Shown here: in pieces, positions 26,526 to 41,628 of the stretch
Layout: every line of letters starts with the position of its first letter
Position numbering within the stretch: the stretch's first letter is position 1
Source: Actinoplanes oryzae
GTDB lineage: Bacteria > Actinomycetota > Actinomycetes > Mycobacteriales > Micromonosporaceae
Reading direction: 5' to 3'
NCBI RefSeq assembly: GCF_030757795.1
Contig: NZ_JAUQWH010000052.1
Location: 1-49,540, forward strand
DNA length: 49,540 nt
Made by a program: the position numbers and the translations under genes
Notes under the pieces: generated by a model
What the model was told of the DNA's origin: nothing
Seen by the model: the letters and a program-made list of their open reading frames with translations, nothing else
Database searches by the model: none

Positions 26526-26698
26526 GGGTGCTCCTTGCAGCGACGGGACAGCGGAGGGGACAGCGACAGGACAGCGGGGGCAGCGACGGGATGGCGAGCG
26601 GGCAGCGGCGGGACAGCGACGGGATGACGAGGGACGTCGACCGGACAGGGGGATCAAGAGGGACAGCGACGGGACCGGGACAGCGACGGGCGGCACCA
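26526..26698. repeat. Irregular GGGACAGCGAC repeat array in the DoxX leader
   Basis: About ten degenerate copies of (G)GGACAGCGAC(G/A)GGA with 9-20 bp spacing fill the DNA directly upstream of the DoxX ribosome binding site. Frames through it are low complexity (DSDGT-like). Confidence 0.75.
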
Positions 26699-26759
26699 GA
26701 GGGCGCCGGCACGAACTGGCCGGAAGCGAGCACATCGGGAGGTCTGGCTGTTTCGATCG

Positions 26760-26788
26760 ACGCTAAAAGGTTGAAGCTGCAACCACAA
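26760..26788 (-). promoter_or_regulatory. Candidate promoter for DoxX
   Basis: The minus strand reads TTGTGG (26788-26783), 17 nt, TAGCGT (26765-26760). This good pair lies 235 nt before the DoxX ATG. Confidence 0.55.
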
Positions 26789-27093
26789 GGCATCGAGATT
26801 TGTTAATAGAAATCACAGGCTGGCCAGCGTCGATTTCACAGATTTCGGGCGCGTTAGGGCGGCTGGTCGCATGGCGTGTCAGGACAGAGCGCGGCCGCGA
26901 AGCTGGGAGACCTGAATCTTTGCTGGGCGTCTCACTTAATGGGAAGTGAGGCGAGAGGACGATCCGGCAAGCCCGGGTGCGAGGGAGCGGCAACCGCCGA
27001 GGGGGATGCAGCACGGGCGGCGACCACGCCGGCGCCGGAGCGCAGGCAGCGACTCCGGAAGCCGCGCCCCGAGGACTCGTGCAGTGCGGAAAC
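26789..27093. other. Intergenic segment with an AT-rich patch
   Basis: No gene is supported. 26790-26850 is unusually AT-rich for this genome and carries GATTT..AAATC and GATTTC copies around CTGGCCAG. The remainder is ordinary GC-rich DNA. Confidence 0.4.
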
Positions 27094-27837
27094 CTAGGGC
27101 AGGGCCCGGTGCAGCGCCGCGGCGGCCTCGGACGGCGAGCAGCCGTGGCCGAGGCGGAAGCGGGCGTACGAGTCCTGGGGCGCCCGGAACAGCCCGCCGT
27201 GCCGCTCGTACTCGAGGATCACCTCGACGCCCTCGGCGTCGGCGACGAACGTCAGCTCCAGCTCGTCCAGCGTGCGCGCCCATCGGGCCGGCGGCGTGAA
27301 TTCGATCTCCTGGTAGAACGGCAGCTCCAGGCGTACGCCGTAGATGGCCCCCCGCTCCACGTCGGCGTGCCGGAAGTGGAAGCCGGCGTCGGTGAGCGCG
27401 TTCAGGACCAGCTCCTGCGCGGGCAGCGGGTGGACCGTCAGCAGGCTGGCGTCCTCCCGGTCGACCTCGTCCTCCGCCTCGACCTCGGTGCGCAGGGCCA
27501 AGGACATGCCGGCGAGCCGGTGCCCGTACGCATGGGTCAGCGGCGTCTCCCACGGCGGCGTGATGGTGAACGGGATGTCCTGGTGCTCGCCCGCCGCCAG
27601 GGTGAAGCCCGCCGCGACCCACGCCCGGTGGAACTCGAGCAGCGCGTCGCCGTCCTCCGCCTCGACCCGCGTGACCAGGCCGACCGCGATCGTGTCCACG
27701 GCCAGGTCGTAGTCGCCGCCCTGGAGCCGGACCGCGCCCATCAGGGGCGTGCCGGGGTAGGTCTCCGCGGTGGCGAGCACCGTGCTGACCTTGGGCCCGC
27801 CCAGGTGGAACGTGCGCAGCACCGTCTCGAAGTCCAT
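27094..27837 (-). CDS. Spo0M-like arrestin-fold protein
   Basis: The 247-residue protein begins MDFETVLRTFHLGGPKVSTVLATAETYPGTPLMGAVRLQGGDYD. This matches the sporulation-control Spo0M family: two arrestin-like beta sandwiches, with HQDIPFTITPPWETPLT and the LRTEVEVEDEVD-like strand (ALRTEVEAEDEVDREDASLLTVHPLP). There is no signal peptide or membrane span. AGGGAAGGG precedes the ATG. In Bacillus Spo0M affects sporulation; in actinobacteria the role is not established. It is on the same strand as the CNNM pair, 87 nt downstream of it. Confidence 0.88.
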   Translation of the reverse strand: MDFETVLRTFHLGGPKVSTVLATAETYPGTPLMGAVRLQGGDYDLAVDTIAVGLVTRVEAEDGDALLEFHRAWVAAGFTLAAGEHQDIPFTITPPWETPLTHAYGHRLAGMSLALRTEVEAEDEVDREDASLLTVHPLPAQELVLNALTDAGFHFRHADVERGAIYGVRLELPFYQEIEFTPPARWARTLDELELTFVADAEGVEVILEYERHGGLFRAPQDSYARFRLGHGCSPSEAAAALHRALP

Positions 27838-27924
27838 GCCGCAACCCTTCCCTCGCGCACGCCCGGGCAATCCTGACCGAATTGTCCGGCAAGCCCGGGC
27901 GTGCGCGCGGAGAAACGGCGATCG

Positions 27925-28980
27925 TCAGCGCATGCGGCGGCCGACCGGCACGGGGTCGGTCTCGTCGTCGAACTCGCCGATGACCTGCTCGAGGAGGTCC
28001 TCCAGGGCCACGAAGCCGACCCGCTCGCCCTCTCGCGTCACCATGGCGAGCTGCGCTCGGGCCGCCCGCATGCGGGTGACCGCGTCGGTGACGGTGACGC
28101 CGCCGGCGAGGACGAACGACGGGTCCATGAGCTGCGCCGCGGTCACCGGGGAGTCCGCGGTGGTGGCGCGGACCGCCTCGCGCACGTGGACGACGCCGAC
28201 GACATTGCCGGCGGCGTCGAGGACGGCCATGCGCGACCGGCCGCTGGCCAGGGAGGCCGCCTCGATGTCCAGGGCGGTGGCCGTGACGGGCACGGTGACC
28301 AGGTGGTCGTCGGTGATGAGCACCTGGTCGATCGTGGTCTCCTGCAGCTTGAGCATGCTGGTCAGCAGCTCGCCCTGCTCCGCCTCGATGGTGCCCTCGG
28401 CGCGGGAGCGTTCGAGCAGGATGTTCATCTCGGCCGGGCCGTGGGCCTGGGCCAGCTGGTCCTGCGGGTGCACGCCGAAGGGGCTCAGCGCCGCGTTGGC
28501 CAGCCAGTTGAGCGCGACCAGGGCCGGGCGGACCAGGGCGACGAAGCCCCGGAACGGCAGCGCCAGGATCGTCGCCGAGCGCTCGGGGTCGGTGATGGCC
28601 CAGCTCTTGGGCATCATCTCGCCGATGACCAGGTGCAGGAAGGTGACCACGATCAGCGCGACCAGGAAGGCGACGATCCCGCTCGGGACGTCCGGCAGGC
28701 CCGCCGCGTGCAGCAGCGGGTGCAGCAGGTGCTCAATGGACGGCTCGGCGAGGGCACCCAGCCCCAGCGAGCACAGGGTGATGCCGAGCTGGGCGCCGGC
28801 CAGCATGATCGACAGCTCGCGGCTGCCGTCCAGGGCGGCCTTGGCGGCGCGGCTGCCCTCGGCGGCGGCGTGCTCGAGGCGGTAGCGCTTGCTCGCCACC
28901 AGCGCGAACTCGGCCGCGACGAAGAAGCCGTTGCCCGCGAGCAGCAGCAGGGAGCAGATGACGGCCCACGTGGTGCTCAT
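27925..28980 (-). CDS. CNNM/CBS transporter-like membrane protein (HlyC/CorC relative)
   Basis: The 351-residue protein has a DUF21/CNNM membrane domain with four hydrophobic helices (residues about 1-170: LLLLAGNGFFVAAEFALVASKRYRLE, AGAQLGITLCSLGLGALAEP, VIGEMMPKSWAI). Two CBS motifs follow (about 205-340). CNNM proteins are linked to Mg2+ efflux or cation homeostasis. It lacks the C-terminal CorC_HlyC domain that its upstream partner has. The ATG overlaps the partner's stop by 4 bases (ATGA), so the two are translated as a pair and probably form a heteromeric complex. Confidence 0.92.
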   Translation of the reverse strand: MSTTWAVICSLLLLAGNGFFVAAEFALVASKRYRLEHAAAEGSRAAKAALDGSRELSIMLAGAQLGITLCSLGLGALAEPSIEHLLHPLLHAAGLPDVPSGIVAFLVALIVVTFLHLVIGEMMPKSWAITDPERSATILALPFRGFVALVRPALVALNWLANAALSPFGVHPQDQLAQAHGPAEMNILLERSRAEGTIEAEQGELLTSMLKLQETTIDQVLITDDHLVTVPVTATALDIEAASLASGRSRMAVLDAAGNVVGVVHVREAVRATTADSPVTAAQLMDPSFVLAGGVTVTDAVTRMRAARAQLAMVTREGERVGFVALEDLLEQVIGEFDDETDPVPVGRRMR

Positions 28981-30311
28981 CGGTCGCTCCCCTCGGTCGC
29001 CGGCAGCGCGGGGGCGGGCGCCGGCGTGATGCGCACGGACTGGGGCACGTGCCGGTCGACCGAGAGCACGGCGAGGCCGGCGCCCGAGTCGAGCGCGACC
29101 GCGTCGCCCACCTGGGGCACCCGGCCGAGGTGGCTCATGACCAGGCCGGACACGGTGTCATAGTCGTCGTCCTCGGGCAGGTCGACGCCGGTCGCGTCGG
29201 CCACCTCGTCGATGCGCCAGCGGGCCGGGACGATCCAGGAGCCGTCGTCCTGCCGGGCCGGCGCCGGCTCGGGCAGGTCGTCCTCGTCGCGGATCGGGCC
29301 CACGAGCTCCTCGGCGATGTCCTCGAGGGTGATGATGCCGGCGAAGCCTCCGTACTCGTCGACGACGCACGCGAGCTGCCGGTGACCGCCGCGCAGCCGG
29401 TCCAGCACGGCGGGCAGGTGCAGGGAGGCGGGGACCAGCAGGGGCGACGCGCACAGGTCGCCCACCTGCCGGGTCGCCCGCTCCTTCGGGGGTACGCCGA
29501 GCACGTCCGCGATCCCGACGACGCCCACGATCTCGTCCACCCCGTCGCCGCCGCGCACCGGGAAGCGCGAGCGGCCCGTGTCGAGCAGCTCGACGACCTT
29601 CTGCGCGGTGTCGGTGGCCTTGACGGTGTGTACGTCGACGCGCGGCACCATGACCTCGGAGGCCGACCGGCCCCGGAAGTCGAGGCCGCGGTCGAGCAGC
29701 GCGGACAGCTCGGGGTCGAGGTGCCCCTCGGCGCGGGACTCGGCGATGATCTGCTCGAGGTCCTCCTCGGTGGCACCCTCGGGCAGCTCCTCGATCGGCT
29801 CGATGCCGATGCGGCGCAGCAGCTTGGCCGCGGCCTTGTCGAAGAGCTTGATCACCGGGCCGAAGACGGCGAGGTAGATCAGCGTCGAGCGGCTCAGCGC
29901 CTTGGCGAGGGGCTCGGGGCGGGCGATGGCGAAATTCTTGGGGGCGAGCTCGCCGAGGACCATCTGCACGACGGTCGCGATGAGCAGGGCCAGCACCACG
30001 GAGATCGCCGCCGTGACGCCCTCGGGCAGCCCGGTCAGGCCGAGCAGCTCGGCGAAGCCCTCGCCGAGGTAGGGCTCGGCGAGGTAACCGACGATCAGGG
30101 CGGTCACCGTGATGCCCAGCTGGGCCCCGGAGAGGACGAAGGAGAGTCGCTCGGTCACCTGGAGGGCACGCTCGGCGGCCTTGTCGCCGCGGTCGGCCTC
30201 GGCGCGCAGCTTGCCGCGGTCGACCGCGACATAGCCGAACTCCTGGGCGACGAAATAGCCCGTGATCGCGGTGACCAGAATGACGAGCAGAAGGCCTGCC
30301 AGGATCAACAT
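28977..30311 (-). CDS. CNNM/CBS transporter-like protein with CorC_HlyC domain
   Basis: The 444-residue protein has a DUF21/CNNM domain (ILVTAITGYFVAQEFGYVAVDRGKLR, LSGAQLGITVTALIVGYLAEP, VLGELAPKNFAIARPE), two CBS repeats (VMVPRVDVHTVKATDT onwards, then CVVDEYGGFAGIITLEDIAEELVG) and a C-terminal CorC_HlyC domain (WRIDEVADATGVDLPEDDDYDTVSGLVM). It is the first gene of the CNNM pair. A likely role is membrane cation (Mg2+/Co2+) homeostasis by family; the direction of transport is not known. Confidence 0.93.
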   Translation of the reverse strand: MLILAGLLLVILVTAITGYFVAQEFGYVAVDRGKLRAEADRGDKAAERALQVTERLSFVLSGAQLGITVTALIVGYLAEPYLGEGFAELLGLTGLPEGVTAAISVVLALLIATVVQMVLGELAPKNFAIARPEPLAKALSRSTLIYLAVFGPVIKLFDKAAAKLLRRIGIEPIEELPEGATEEDLEQIIAESRAEGHLDPELSALLDRGLDFRGRSASEVMVPRVDVHTVKATDTAQKVVELLDTGRSRFPVRGGDGVDEIVGVVGIADVLGVPPKERATRQVGDLCASPLLVPASLHLPAVLDRLRGGHRQLACVVDEYGGFAGIITLEDIAEELVGPIRDEDDLPEPAPARQDDGSWIVPARWRIDEVADATGVDLPEDDDYDTVSGLVMSHLGRVPQVGDAVALDSGAGLAVLSVDRHVPQSVRITPAPAPALPATEGSDR

Positions 30312-30407
30312 GGCGTGACGGGGGCAGGCGGTTCAGTGACGAGGGGCCGGGCCGTACCCGGCCGTCTACTGCCAATCATCCGAAGAAAATACCAGCGTCC
30401 GCTGAGT

Positions 30408-30440
30408 GCCCGCTGTGAGACAACGATCTTCACAGCGGGC
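30408..30440 (-). terminator. Hairpin terminator of the M28 peptidase gene
   Basis: An 11-bp stem GCCCGCTGTGA (30408-30418) / TCACAGCGGGC (30430-30440) with an 11-nt loop begins 17 nt after the peptidase stop and separates it from the CNNM pair. Confidence 0.75.
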
Positions 30441-30457
30441 GCATCAGGCGGTCACGG

Positions 30458-33036
<2,579 letters not shown>

Positions 33037-33091
33037 CCGCACACCCCCCTGAGCCAGCGTAGGTCCGATCCGATCACCATCGGTAGCTCGA

Positions 33092-33688
33092 TCACCCGGC
33101 CACCGCGTACACCACGAGGTTCTCCCGATAGGAGCGTGCGCTGCGGTCGAAGCTCCCGCCACAGGTGATCAGCCGCAGCTGCCGGTCGGGCGTGGGGCCG
33201 TAGACGCGGGCGGCCGGGAAACGGGTCTTCGGGTACCACGCGCTGCCGGTCACGGTGAAGGTCACCGGCTCACCCCCGCGCGTCACCTCGACGGTGTCGC
33301 CCGGCCGCAGCTCGCGCAGCCGGAAGAAGACGGCCGGGCCGCTGCGCGAGTCGACGTGTCCGGCGAGGACGGCCGGGCCGATGTCGCCCGGTGCGGTGCC
33401 GTCCGCGTACCAGCCGGCCTGGTCGTTGCCCTCGGGCGGCACGAGCTCGCCGTCCGGGCCGAGGTGCAGCCGCTGCAGCCCGGTGTCGATGCCCACGGCC
33501 GCGACGCGCAGCCGGGTGGGCGGCCCGCCGGGTGCCTGCCCACTGTGCGCGAAAGGGTCCGGCCATTTTTCCGGTACGACGACCGGGGCGGCCGCCCGGG
33601 GAACGGCGCGTTCACTGCGCGGTGGCGACGCCGCCCCGGCCATGCTTGCCGTGACGAGCACCACCGCCACGGAGAGCAGGTGCCTCAT
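33092..33688 (-). CDS. Class F-type sortase
   Basis: The 198-residue protein has a signal or anchor segment (MRHLLSVAVVLVTASMAGAA), a linker and a sortase fold. Catalytic residues are His near 111 in AGHVDS, Cys near 176 in ITCGGSF and Arg near 188 in YRENLVV. There is no C-terminal anchor. Its ATG overlaps the DUF4397 stop (ATGA), so it is coupled to that gene. A DUF4397-sortase pairing is common in actinobacteria, but whether the sortase acts on its partner or on LPXTG proteins such as the one at 14415-15149 is unknown. Confidence 0.92.
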   Translation of the reverse strand: MRHLLSVAVVLVTASMAGAASPPRSERAVPRAAAPVVVPEKWPDPFAHSGQAPGGPPTRLRVAAVGIDTGLQRLHLGPDGELVPPEGNDQAGWYADGTAPGDIGPAVLAGHVDSRSGPAVFFRLRELRPGDTVEVTRGGEPVTFTVTGSAWYPKTRFPAARVYGPTPDRQLRLITCGGSFDRSARSYRENLVVYAVAG

Positions 33689-34491
33689 CGCGTACGACGC
33701 CGGAGCACCAGGAGGCCGGCCAGCGCGACCAGCGCCGCCACCGCCCAGCCCGTGACCCGGGGCGCCGTCCCTCCCCCGCCCGTGGCGACGCCCCCGCGCG
33801 GGACGCCGCCCTGCCGCGCCGCGTCGATGTGCAGCTCGGGCTCCAGGCCGCCCTTGCCGTCGTCGAGGACGAGCAGCGAGTAGACATTGCCCGCGCCGAG
33901 CGTGCACGGCAGGTCGCTCGGCGCGCCGCCACCGGTCGGCTGGACGCGGACGGTCCAGCGCCCGGGGCCGACCTGGCGGTAGCCGGTGGTCGTGGCGAAG
34001 GGCACACCGTCGGCGATCTGACGGCCGTCCGCGCCGGCCACGTCGAGGACGGGGGCGCGTACGGAGGCCTGAATGATCCTGATCTTGGCGGTCCCCGCCG
34101 CGGGCAGGCCGAGGTCGTCGGCGAGCACCCGCAGGCCCAGATCGGCATAGCGCCCGACGCCCGCGACGGTGTAGGCGGCGCCGTCCGCGACCGTCACCTG
34201 CGTCGTGATGACGGGCGGCGTGCTCGCGGCGGCACCCGCCTTGCGCATGGCCACCGTGTACGTGCCGGCGGGCATCCGCATGTAGTCGGACAGCGCGCCG
34301 TACGCCACCCCGTCGAAGCGCTGCGGCTCGGTGGCGCCGGACTCGGACCGGAGATAGACGTCGACAGCGGGCGTGTCCGGCGAGAGGTGGGCGAGCCGGA
34401 CATACCCGGCCCCGGCCGCCCGGGCGGGCGTGGCGCCGAGCGTCACAGCGGCCAGCAGGACCGGCACTATGAGGGCATATCTCCTGTTCAC
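33685..34491 (-). CDS. DUF4397 surface protein
   Basis: The 268-residue exported protein has a signal peptide (MNRRYALIVPVLLAAVTLGATPARAA). Two DUF4397-type beta domains follow (YVRLAHLSPDTPAVDVYLRSES through YTVAGVG; then IRIIQASVRAPVLDVAGADG). The C-terminal membrane helix ends GLLVLRRRTR, which resembles a sorting-signal tail but has no LPXTG motif. It is the first gene of a run with sortase, kinase and peptidase. DUF4397 has no assigned enzymatic activity. Confidence 0.9.
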   Translation of the reverse strand: MNRRYALIVPVLLAAVTLGATPARAAGAGYVRLAHLSPDTPAVDVYLRSESGATEPQRFDGVAYGALSDYMRMPAGTYTVAMRKAGAAASTPPVITTQVTVADGAAYTVAGVGRYADLGLRVLADDLGLPAAGTAKIRIIQASVRAPVLDVAGADGRQIADGVPFATTTGYRQVGPGRWTVRVQPTGGGAPSDLPCTLGAGNVYSLLVLDDGKGGLEPELHIDAARQGGVPRGGVATGGGGTAPRVTGWAVAALVALAGLLVLRRRTR

Positions 34492-34584
34492 GGCGCCTCC
34501 CCGGGGGCAATTTTCGATACATCAATGTGCCCACCGTCGATGCTTCGACACCATGGGCCGTCCGGACGGGTGGATCCGCGATTT

Positions 34585-34607
34585 TTGTCGTACCCCCGGG
34601 GCACCAT
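34585..34607 (+). promoter_or_regulatory. RecA-NDp/PafBC-like promoter giving a leaderless lhr
   Basis: TTGTCGTAC, 8 nt, CACCAT, then exactly 7 nt to an in-frame ATG at 34615. TTGTCR and the spacing match the damage motif; the -10 is weak (C instead of T at its first base). Confidence 0.5.
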
Positions 34608-34614
34608 GGATTTC

Positions 34615-39198
<4,584 letters not shown>

Positions 39199-39262
39199 GA
39201 CCGGCCATCGGTTCCCTTCGCGGGGCTGTTCCCGGACGGCGGGGACGGCACCTGGGCGCCTG

Positions 39263-39420
39263 GCGCTCGCTCGGCACTGCGCAGCGCTCGCTCGGCACTG
39301 CGCAGCACTCGCTCGGCACTGCGCAGCACTCACTTGGCACTGCGCAGCACTTACTTGGCACTTGCGCGGCGCTCCTCGGCACTGCGCGGCACGTGCTCGG
39401 TGCTGCGCGGGCTTGCTCAG
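39263..39420. repeat. 21-bp tandem array downstream of lhr
   Basis: Units of GCRCTYRCTYGGCACTGCGCA start at 39263, 39284, 39305, 39326 and 39347, then decay to about 39420. They follow the lhr stop by 64 nt; the rest of 39199-39543 shows no gene. One unit contains GGCACTTGCGCGGCGCT, shared with the array after miaB. Confidence 0.9.
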
Positions 39421-39543
39421 CGTCCCGGATGGTCCGCCGACGTTGCGCGAGGGGGGCGTTCAGGGAGTTCCCGGATGGGGGCGTCACGACTTCGCGACCA
39501 GGCTTGCGGGCAGGAGCGACACACCCGGCCTGGGGAGGATGGC

Positions 39544-39915
39544 ATGGGTATCGAGCAGCACGCCGCCGATGAGCGACCGAGTTCCGGCGACGACCGGGGC
39601 GCCGGGGTGCATCCCGCCGTGGCGGCCCTCGGGCGGGCCCATTTCTGCCGCCGCATCGCGCATCTGGTCGCCGGGGTGGTCGGTGGCGCCGTCGCCCTGG
39701 GGTTCCTGCAGGTGAGCGTCGGCGGCGACGACCTGTGGAGCAAGGCCGCGGAGTCGATCGGCGCAGCATTGATCTTCGCGTCGGTCAGCGCGATCGCGCT
39801 GGTCGTCGTGCGCTGGTTCAGCGGCGTGGAGAGGGCCGAGCTGACGGCGCTCGAGCATCTCCTGCACGACCACGACACGGGCGCCGCGGGGCTCGGCCGT
39901 CCGCATCACGGCTGA
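39544..39915 (+). CDS. Small two-span membrane protein
   Basis: The 123-residue protein has a soluble N-terminus (MGIEQHAADERPSSGDDRGAG). Two hydrophobic helices follow (IAHLVAGVVGGAVALGFLQV and AAESIGAALIFASVSAIALVVV), then a His/Asp-rich C-terminus (LEHLLHDHDTGAAGLGRPHHG). GGGGAGGA precedes the ATG, so the start is good. I do not recognise a family. It is flanked by repeat arrays on both sides. Confidence 0.65.
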   Translation: MGIEQHAADERPSSGDDRGAGVHPAVAALGRAHFCRRIAHLVAGVVGGAVALGFLQVSVGGDDLWSKAAESIGAALIFASVSAIALVVVRWFSGVERAELTALEHLLHDHDTGAAGLGRPHHG

Positions 39916-39945
39916 TCGGGCTCCGACCGGCGTGCTGCGCGCCAC

Positions 39946-40017
39946 GCGGCGACGGCAAAGGGCGGGCGTTGCGGCGACCGCGGAGGGCAGGCGTTCGCGG
40001 CGACGGCGGAGGGCGGA
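39946..40017. repeat. 25-26 bp tandem array, three units
   Basis: Units begin GCGGCGAC at 39946, 39971 and 39997 with a common GAGGGC/AAGGGC centre and GGCGTT end. They lie between the small membrane protein and the convergent GNAT gene. Confidence 0.75.
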
Positions 40018-40058
40018 CAGCCGCGGGGACGCTGCGCGGGCGGGCGGGCGCGGGAACG

Positions 40059-40595
40059 TCAGGGGTGGCGGTCCCAGCGGAGGGTGTACATCCAGTCGGG
40101 ACCGTCCTCGCCCGGTTCGTCCTGGGCCGGGTCGCGGGTGAGGCCCGCGCGCTGGGCCACGCGCTGGGAGGCGATGTTGGCGGGCCGGATCCGGGCCATC
40201 ACCGGCCAGTCCGGGAGGTGCTCGCCGGCCCAGGCGACGACGGCGGTGGCGGCCTCGGTGGCGAGGCCGGCGCCCCAGACGGCGGGGTCGAGGCGGTAGA
40301 AGAGGTTGAGGACCTCGCGGTCGCGGAAGCGGACGATCTTGATGCCGCAGAAGCCGGCGACCGCCCCGGACGCGGCGAGCGTGCCCGGCTCGGTCAGGAC
40401 CGTCCAGTAGCCGAAGCCGTGCCGCTGCCAGTGCTCGTCCCAGCGGCGCAGCAGGTGCTCGGCGTCCTGGCGGCGGGCGAGCAGGTCGGAGGGGTTGTGC
40501 AGGCAGGCGCGGGGGTCGTGGTGGATCGCGTAGACCGCATCGAGGTCCGGCGCGGCCGGGCGGCGCAGGGTCAGACGATCAGTGACAATCCGCAC
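40059..40595 (-). CDS. GNAT family acetyltransferase (RimJ/RimL-like)
   Basis: The 178-residue protein starts RIVTDRLTLRRPAAPDLDAVYAIH. It has the acetyl-CoA region VLNLFYRLDPAVWGAGLATEAATAVVAWA and the late motif RPANIASQRVAQRAGL typical of RimJ/RimL-type GNATs. The substrate is unknown. The GTG at 40595 lacks a ribosome binding site but has TAAAGT exactly 7 nt upstream, so it is probably leaderless. A terminator for the upstream LLM gene overlaps its -35 area. Confidence 0.9.
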   Translation of the reverse strand: MRIVTDRLTLRRPAAPDLDAVYAIHHDPRACLHNPSDLLARRQDAEHLLRRWDEHWQRHGFGYWTVLTEPGTLAASGAVAGFCGIKIVRFRDREVLNLFYRLDPAVWGAGLATEAATAVVAWAGEHLPDWPVMARIRPANIASQRVAQRAGLTRDPAQDEPGEDGPDWMYTLRWDRHP

Positions 40596-40602
40596 GGGTC
40601 CG

Positions 40603-40608
40603 ACTTTA
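40603..40608 (-). promoter_or_regulatory. -10 (TAAAGT) of the GNAT gene, leaderless
   Basis: TAAAGT, seven bases, GTG. No -35 match. Confidence 0.55.
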
Positions 40609-40617
40609 CGTGCCTGT

Positions 40618-40645
40618 GGGGGAAGGACGGTGCCGTCCTTCCCCC
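40618..40645 (-). terminator. Terminator of the LLM oxidoreductase gene
   Basis: A 12-bp stem with a 4-nt GTGC loop (GGGGGAAGGACG pairing with CGTCCTTCCCCC) begins 7 nt after the LLM stop. Confidence 0.85.
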
Positions 40646-40652
40646 GGGCGCA

Positions 40653-41579
40653 TCACAGCTGCGGCATCACCTGGGCGGCGACCAGCTCGATGTGGTCGAG
40701 GTCGGCGAGGTCCAGCGTCTGCAGGTAGACACGCTCCGCGCCCACGGCGGCGTACCGGCCGAGGGTGTCGACGACCTGGTCGACCGTGCCGACGATGCCG
40801 CCGTTCTCGCGCATCTCCTCGACCTCGCGGCCGATCGCGGCGGCGCGGCGGGCGACCTCGGCGTCGTCCTTGCCGACACACAGGACGGCGGCGGACGAGA
40901 AGACGGGCAGCTGCTCGCGGCCGGCTTGCTCGCAGGCGGTGCGCACCCGGCCGTACAGGGCAGGCAGGTCTTCGATCTTGGCGAACGGGGTGTTGAACTC
41001 CTGCGCGTAGCGGGCGGCCAGCGCGGGGGTGCGCTTCTTGCCGTGGCCGCCGACGATGATCGGCGGGCGGGGGCTCTGCACCGGCTTGGGCAGGCCGGGC
41101 GAGTCGACGACCTGGTAGTGCTTGCCGTCGAAGCTGTAGCTGGCGCCCTCGGGCGTGGTCCACAGGTTCGTGATGATCTCGAGCTGCTCCTCGAGGCGGT
41201 CGAAGCGCTCGCCGACGGACGGGAAGGGGATGCCGTACGCGGTGTGCTCGGCCTCGAACCAGCCGCCGCCGAGGCCGAACTCGACGCGGCCGCCGCTCAT
41301 CTGGTCGACCTGCGCGACGCTGATCGCCAGCGGGCCGGGGTGGCGGAAGGTCGCCGAGGTGACCAGGGTGCCGAGGCGGATGCGGGAGGTCTGCAGGGCG
41401 AGACCGGCGAGCGTGATCCAGGCGTCGGTGGGGCCGGGCAGCCCGTCGCCACCCATGGTGAGGTAGTGGTCGGAGCGGAAGAAGCCGTCGTAGCCGGCGT
41501 CCTCCGCGGCCACGGCCAGCCGCCGCAGGGTGTCGTAGGTGGCGCCCTGCTGGGGCTCGGTGAAGATGACGAGACGCAT
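40653..41579 (-). CDS. F420-dependent LLM-class oxidoreductase
   Basis: The 308-residue luciferase-like TIM-barrel protein has family features: AAEDAGYDGFFRSDHYLTMGG, IRLGTLVTSATFRHPGPLAISVAQVDQMSGGRVEFGLGGGWFEAEHTAYGI, and PPIIVGGHGKKRTPALAARYAQEFNTPF. Such enzymes in actinobacteria normally use coenzyme F420; the substrate is not predictable. The ATG at 41579 has CAGAGT 7 nt upstream and no ribosome binding site, suggesting a leaderless transcript. It is divergent from the SAM hydrolase gene, 49 nt away. Confidence 0.93.
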   Translation of the reverse strand: MRLVIFTEPQQGATYDTLRRLAVAAEDAGYDGFFRSDHYLTMGGDGLPGPTDAWITLAGLALQTSRIRLGTLVTSATFRHPGPLAISVAQVDQMSGGRVEFGLGGGWFEAEHTAYGIPFPSVGERFDRLEEQLEIITNLWTTPEGASYSFDGKHYQVVDSPGLPKPVQSPRPPIIVGGHGKKRTPALAARYAQEFNTPFAKIEDLPALYGRVRTACEQAGREQLPVFSSAAVLCVGKDDAEVARRAAAIGREVEEMRENGGIVGTVDQVVDTLGRYAAVGAERVYLQTLDLADLDHIELVAAQVMPQL

Positions 41580-41586
41580 AAGATCA

Positions 41587-41592
41587 ACTCTG
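41587..41592 (-). promoter_or_regulatory. -10 (CAGAGT) of the LLM gene, leaderless
   Basis: CAGAGT on the minus strand, seven bases, ATG at 41579. Confidence 0.5.
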
Positions 41593-41615
41593 CCAGACGG
41601 CCCCGGCGGGAGCAG

Positions 41616-41621
41616 TAACGT
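41616..41621 (+). promoter_or_regulatory. -10 (TAACGT) of the SAM hydrolase gene, leaderless
   Basis: TAACGT, seven bases, ATG at 41629. The AGGG between is too close to be a good ribosome binding site. Confidence 0.55.
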
Positions 41622-41628
41622 AGGGCTC

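Noticed and set aside
26789..26860. Mobile-element remnant in the AT-rich patch
   Set aside because: Short inverted GATTTC/GAAATC copies exist but there is no transposase fragment, terminal repeat pair or target duplication.
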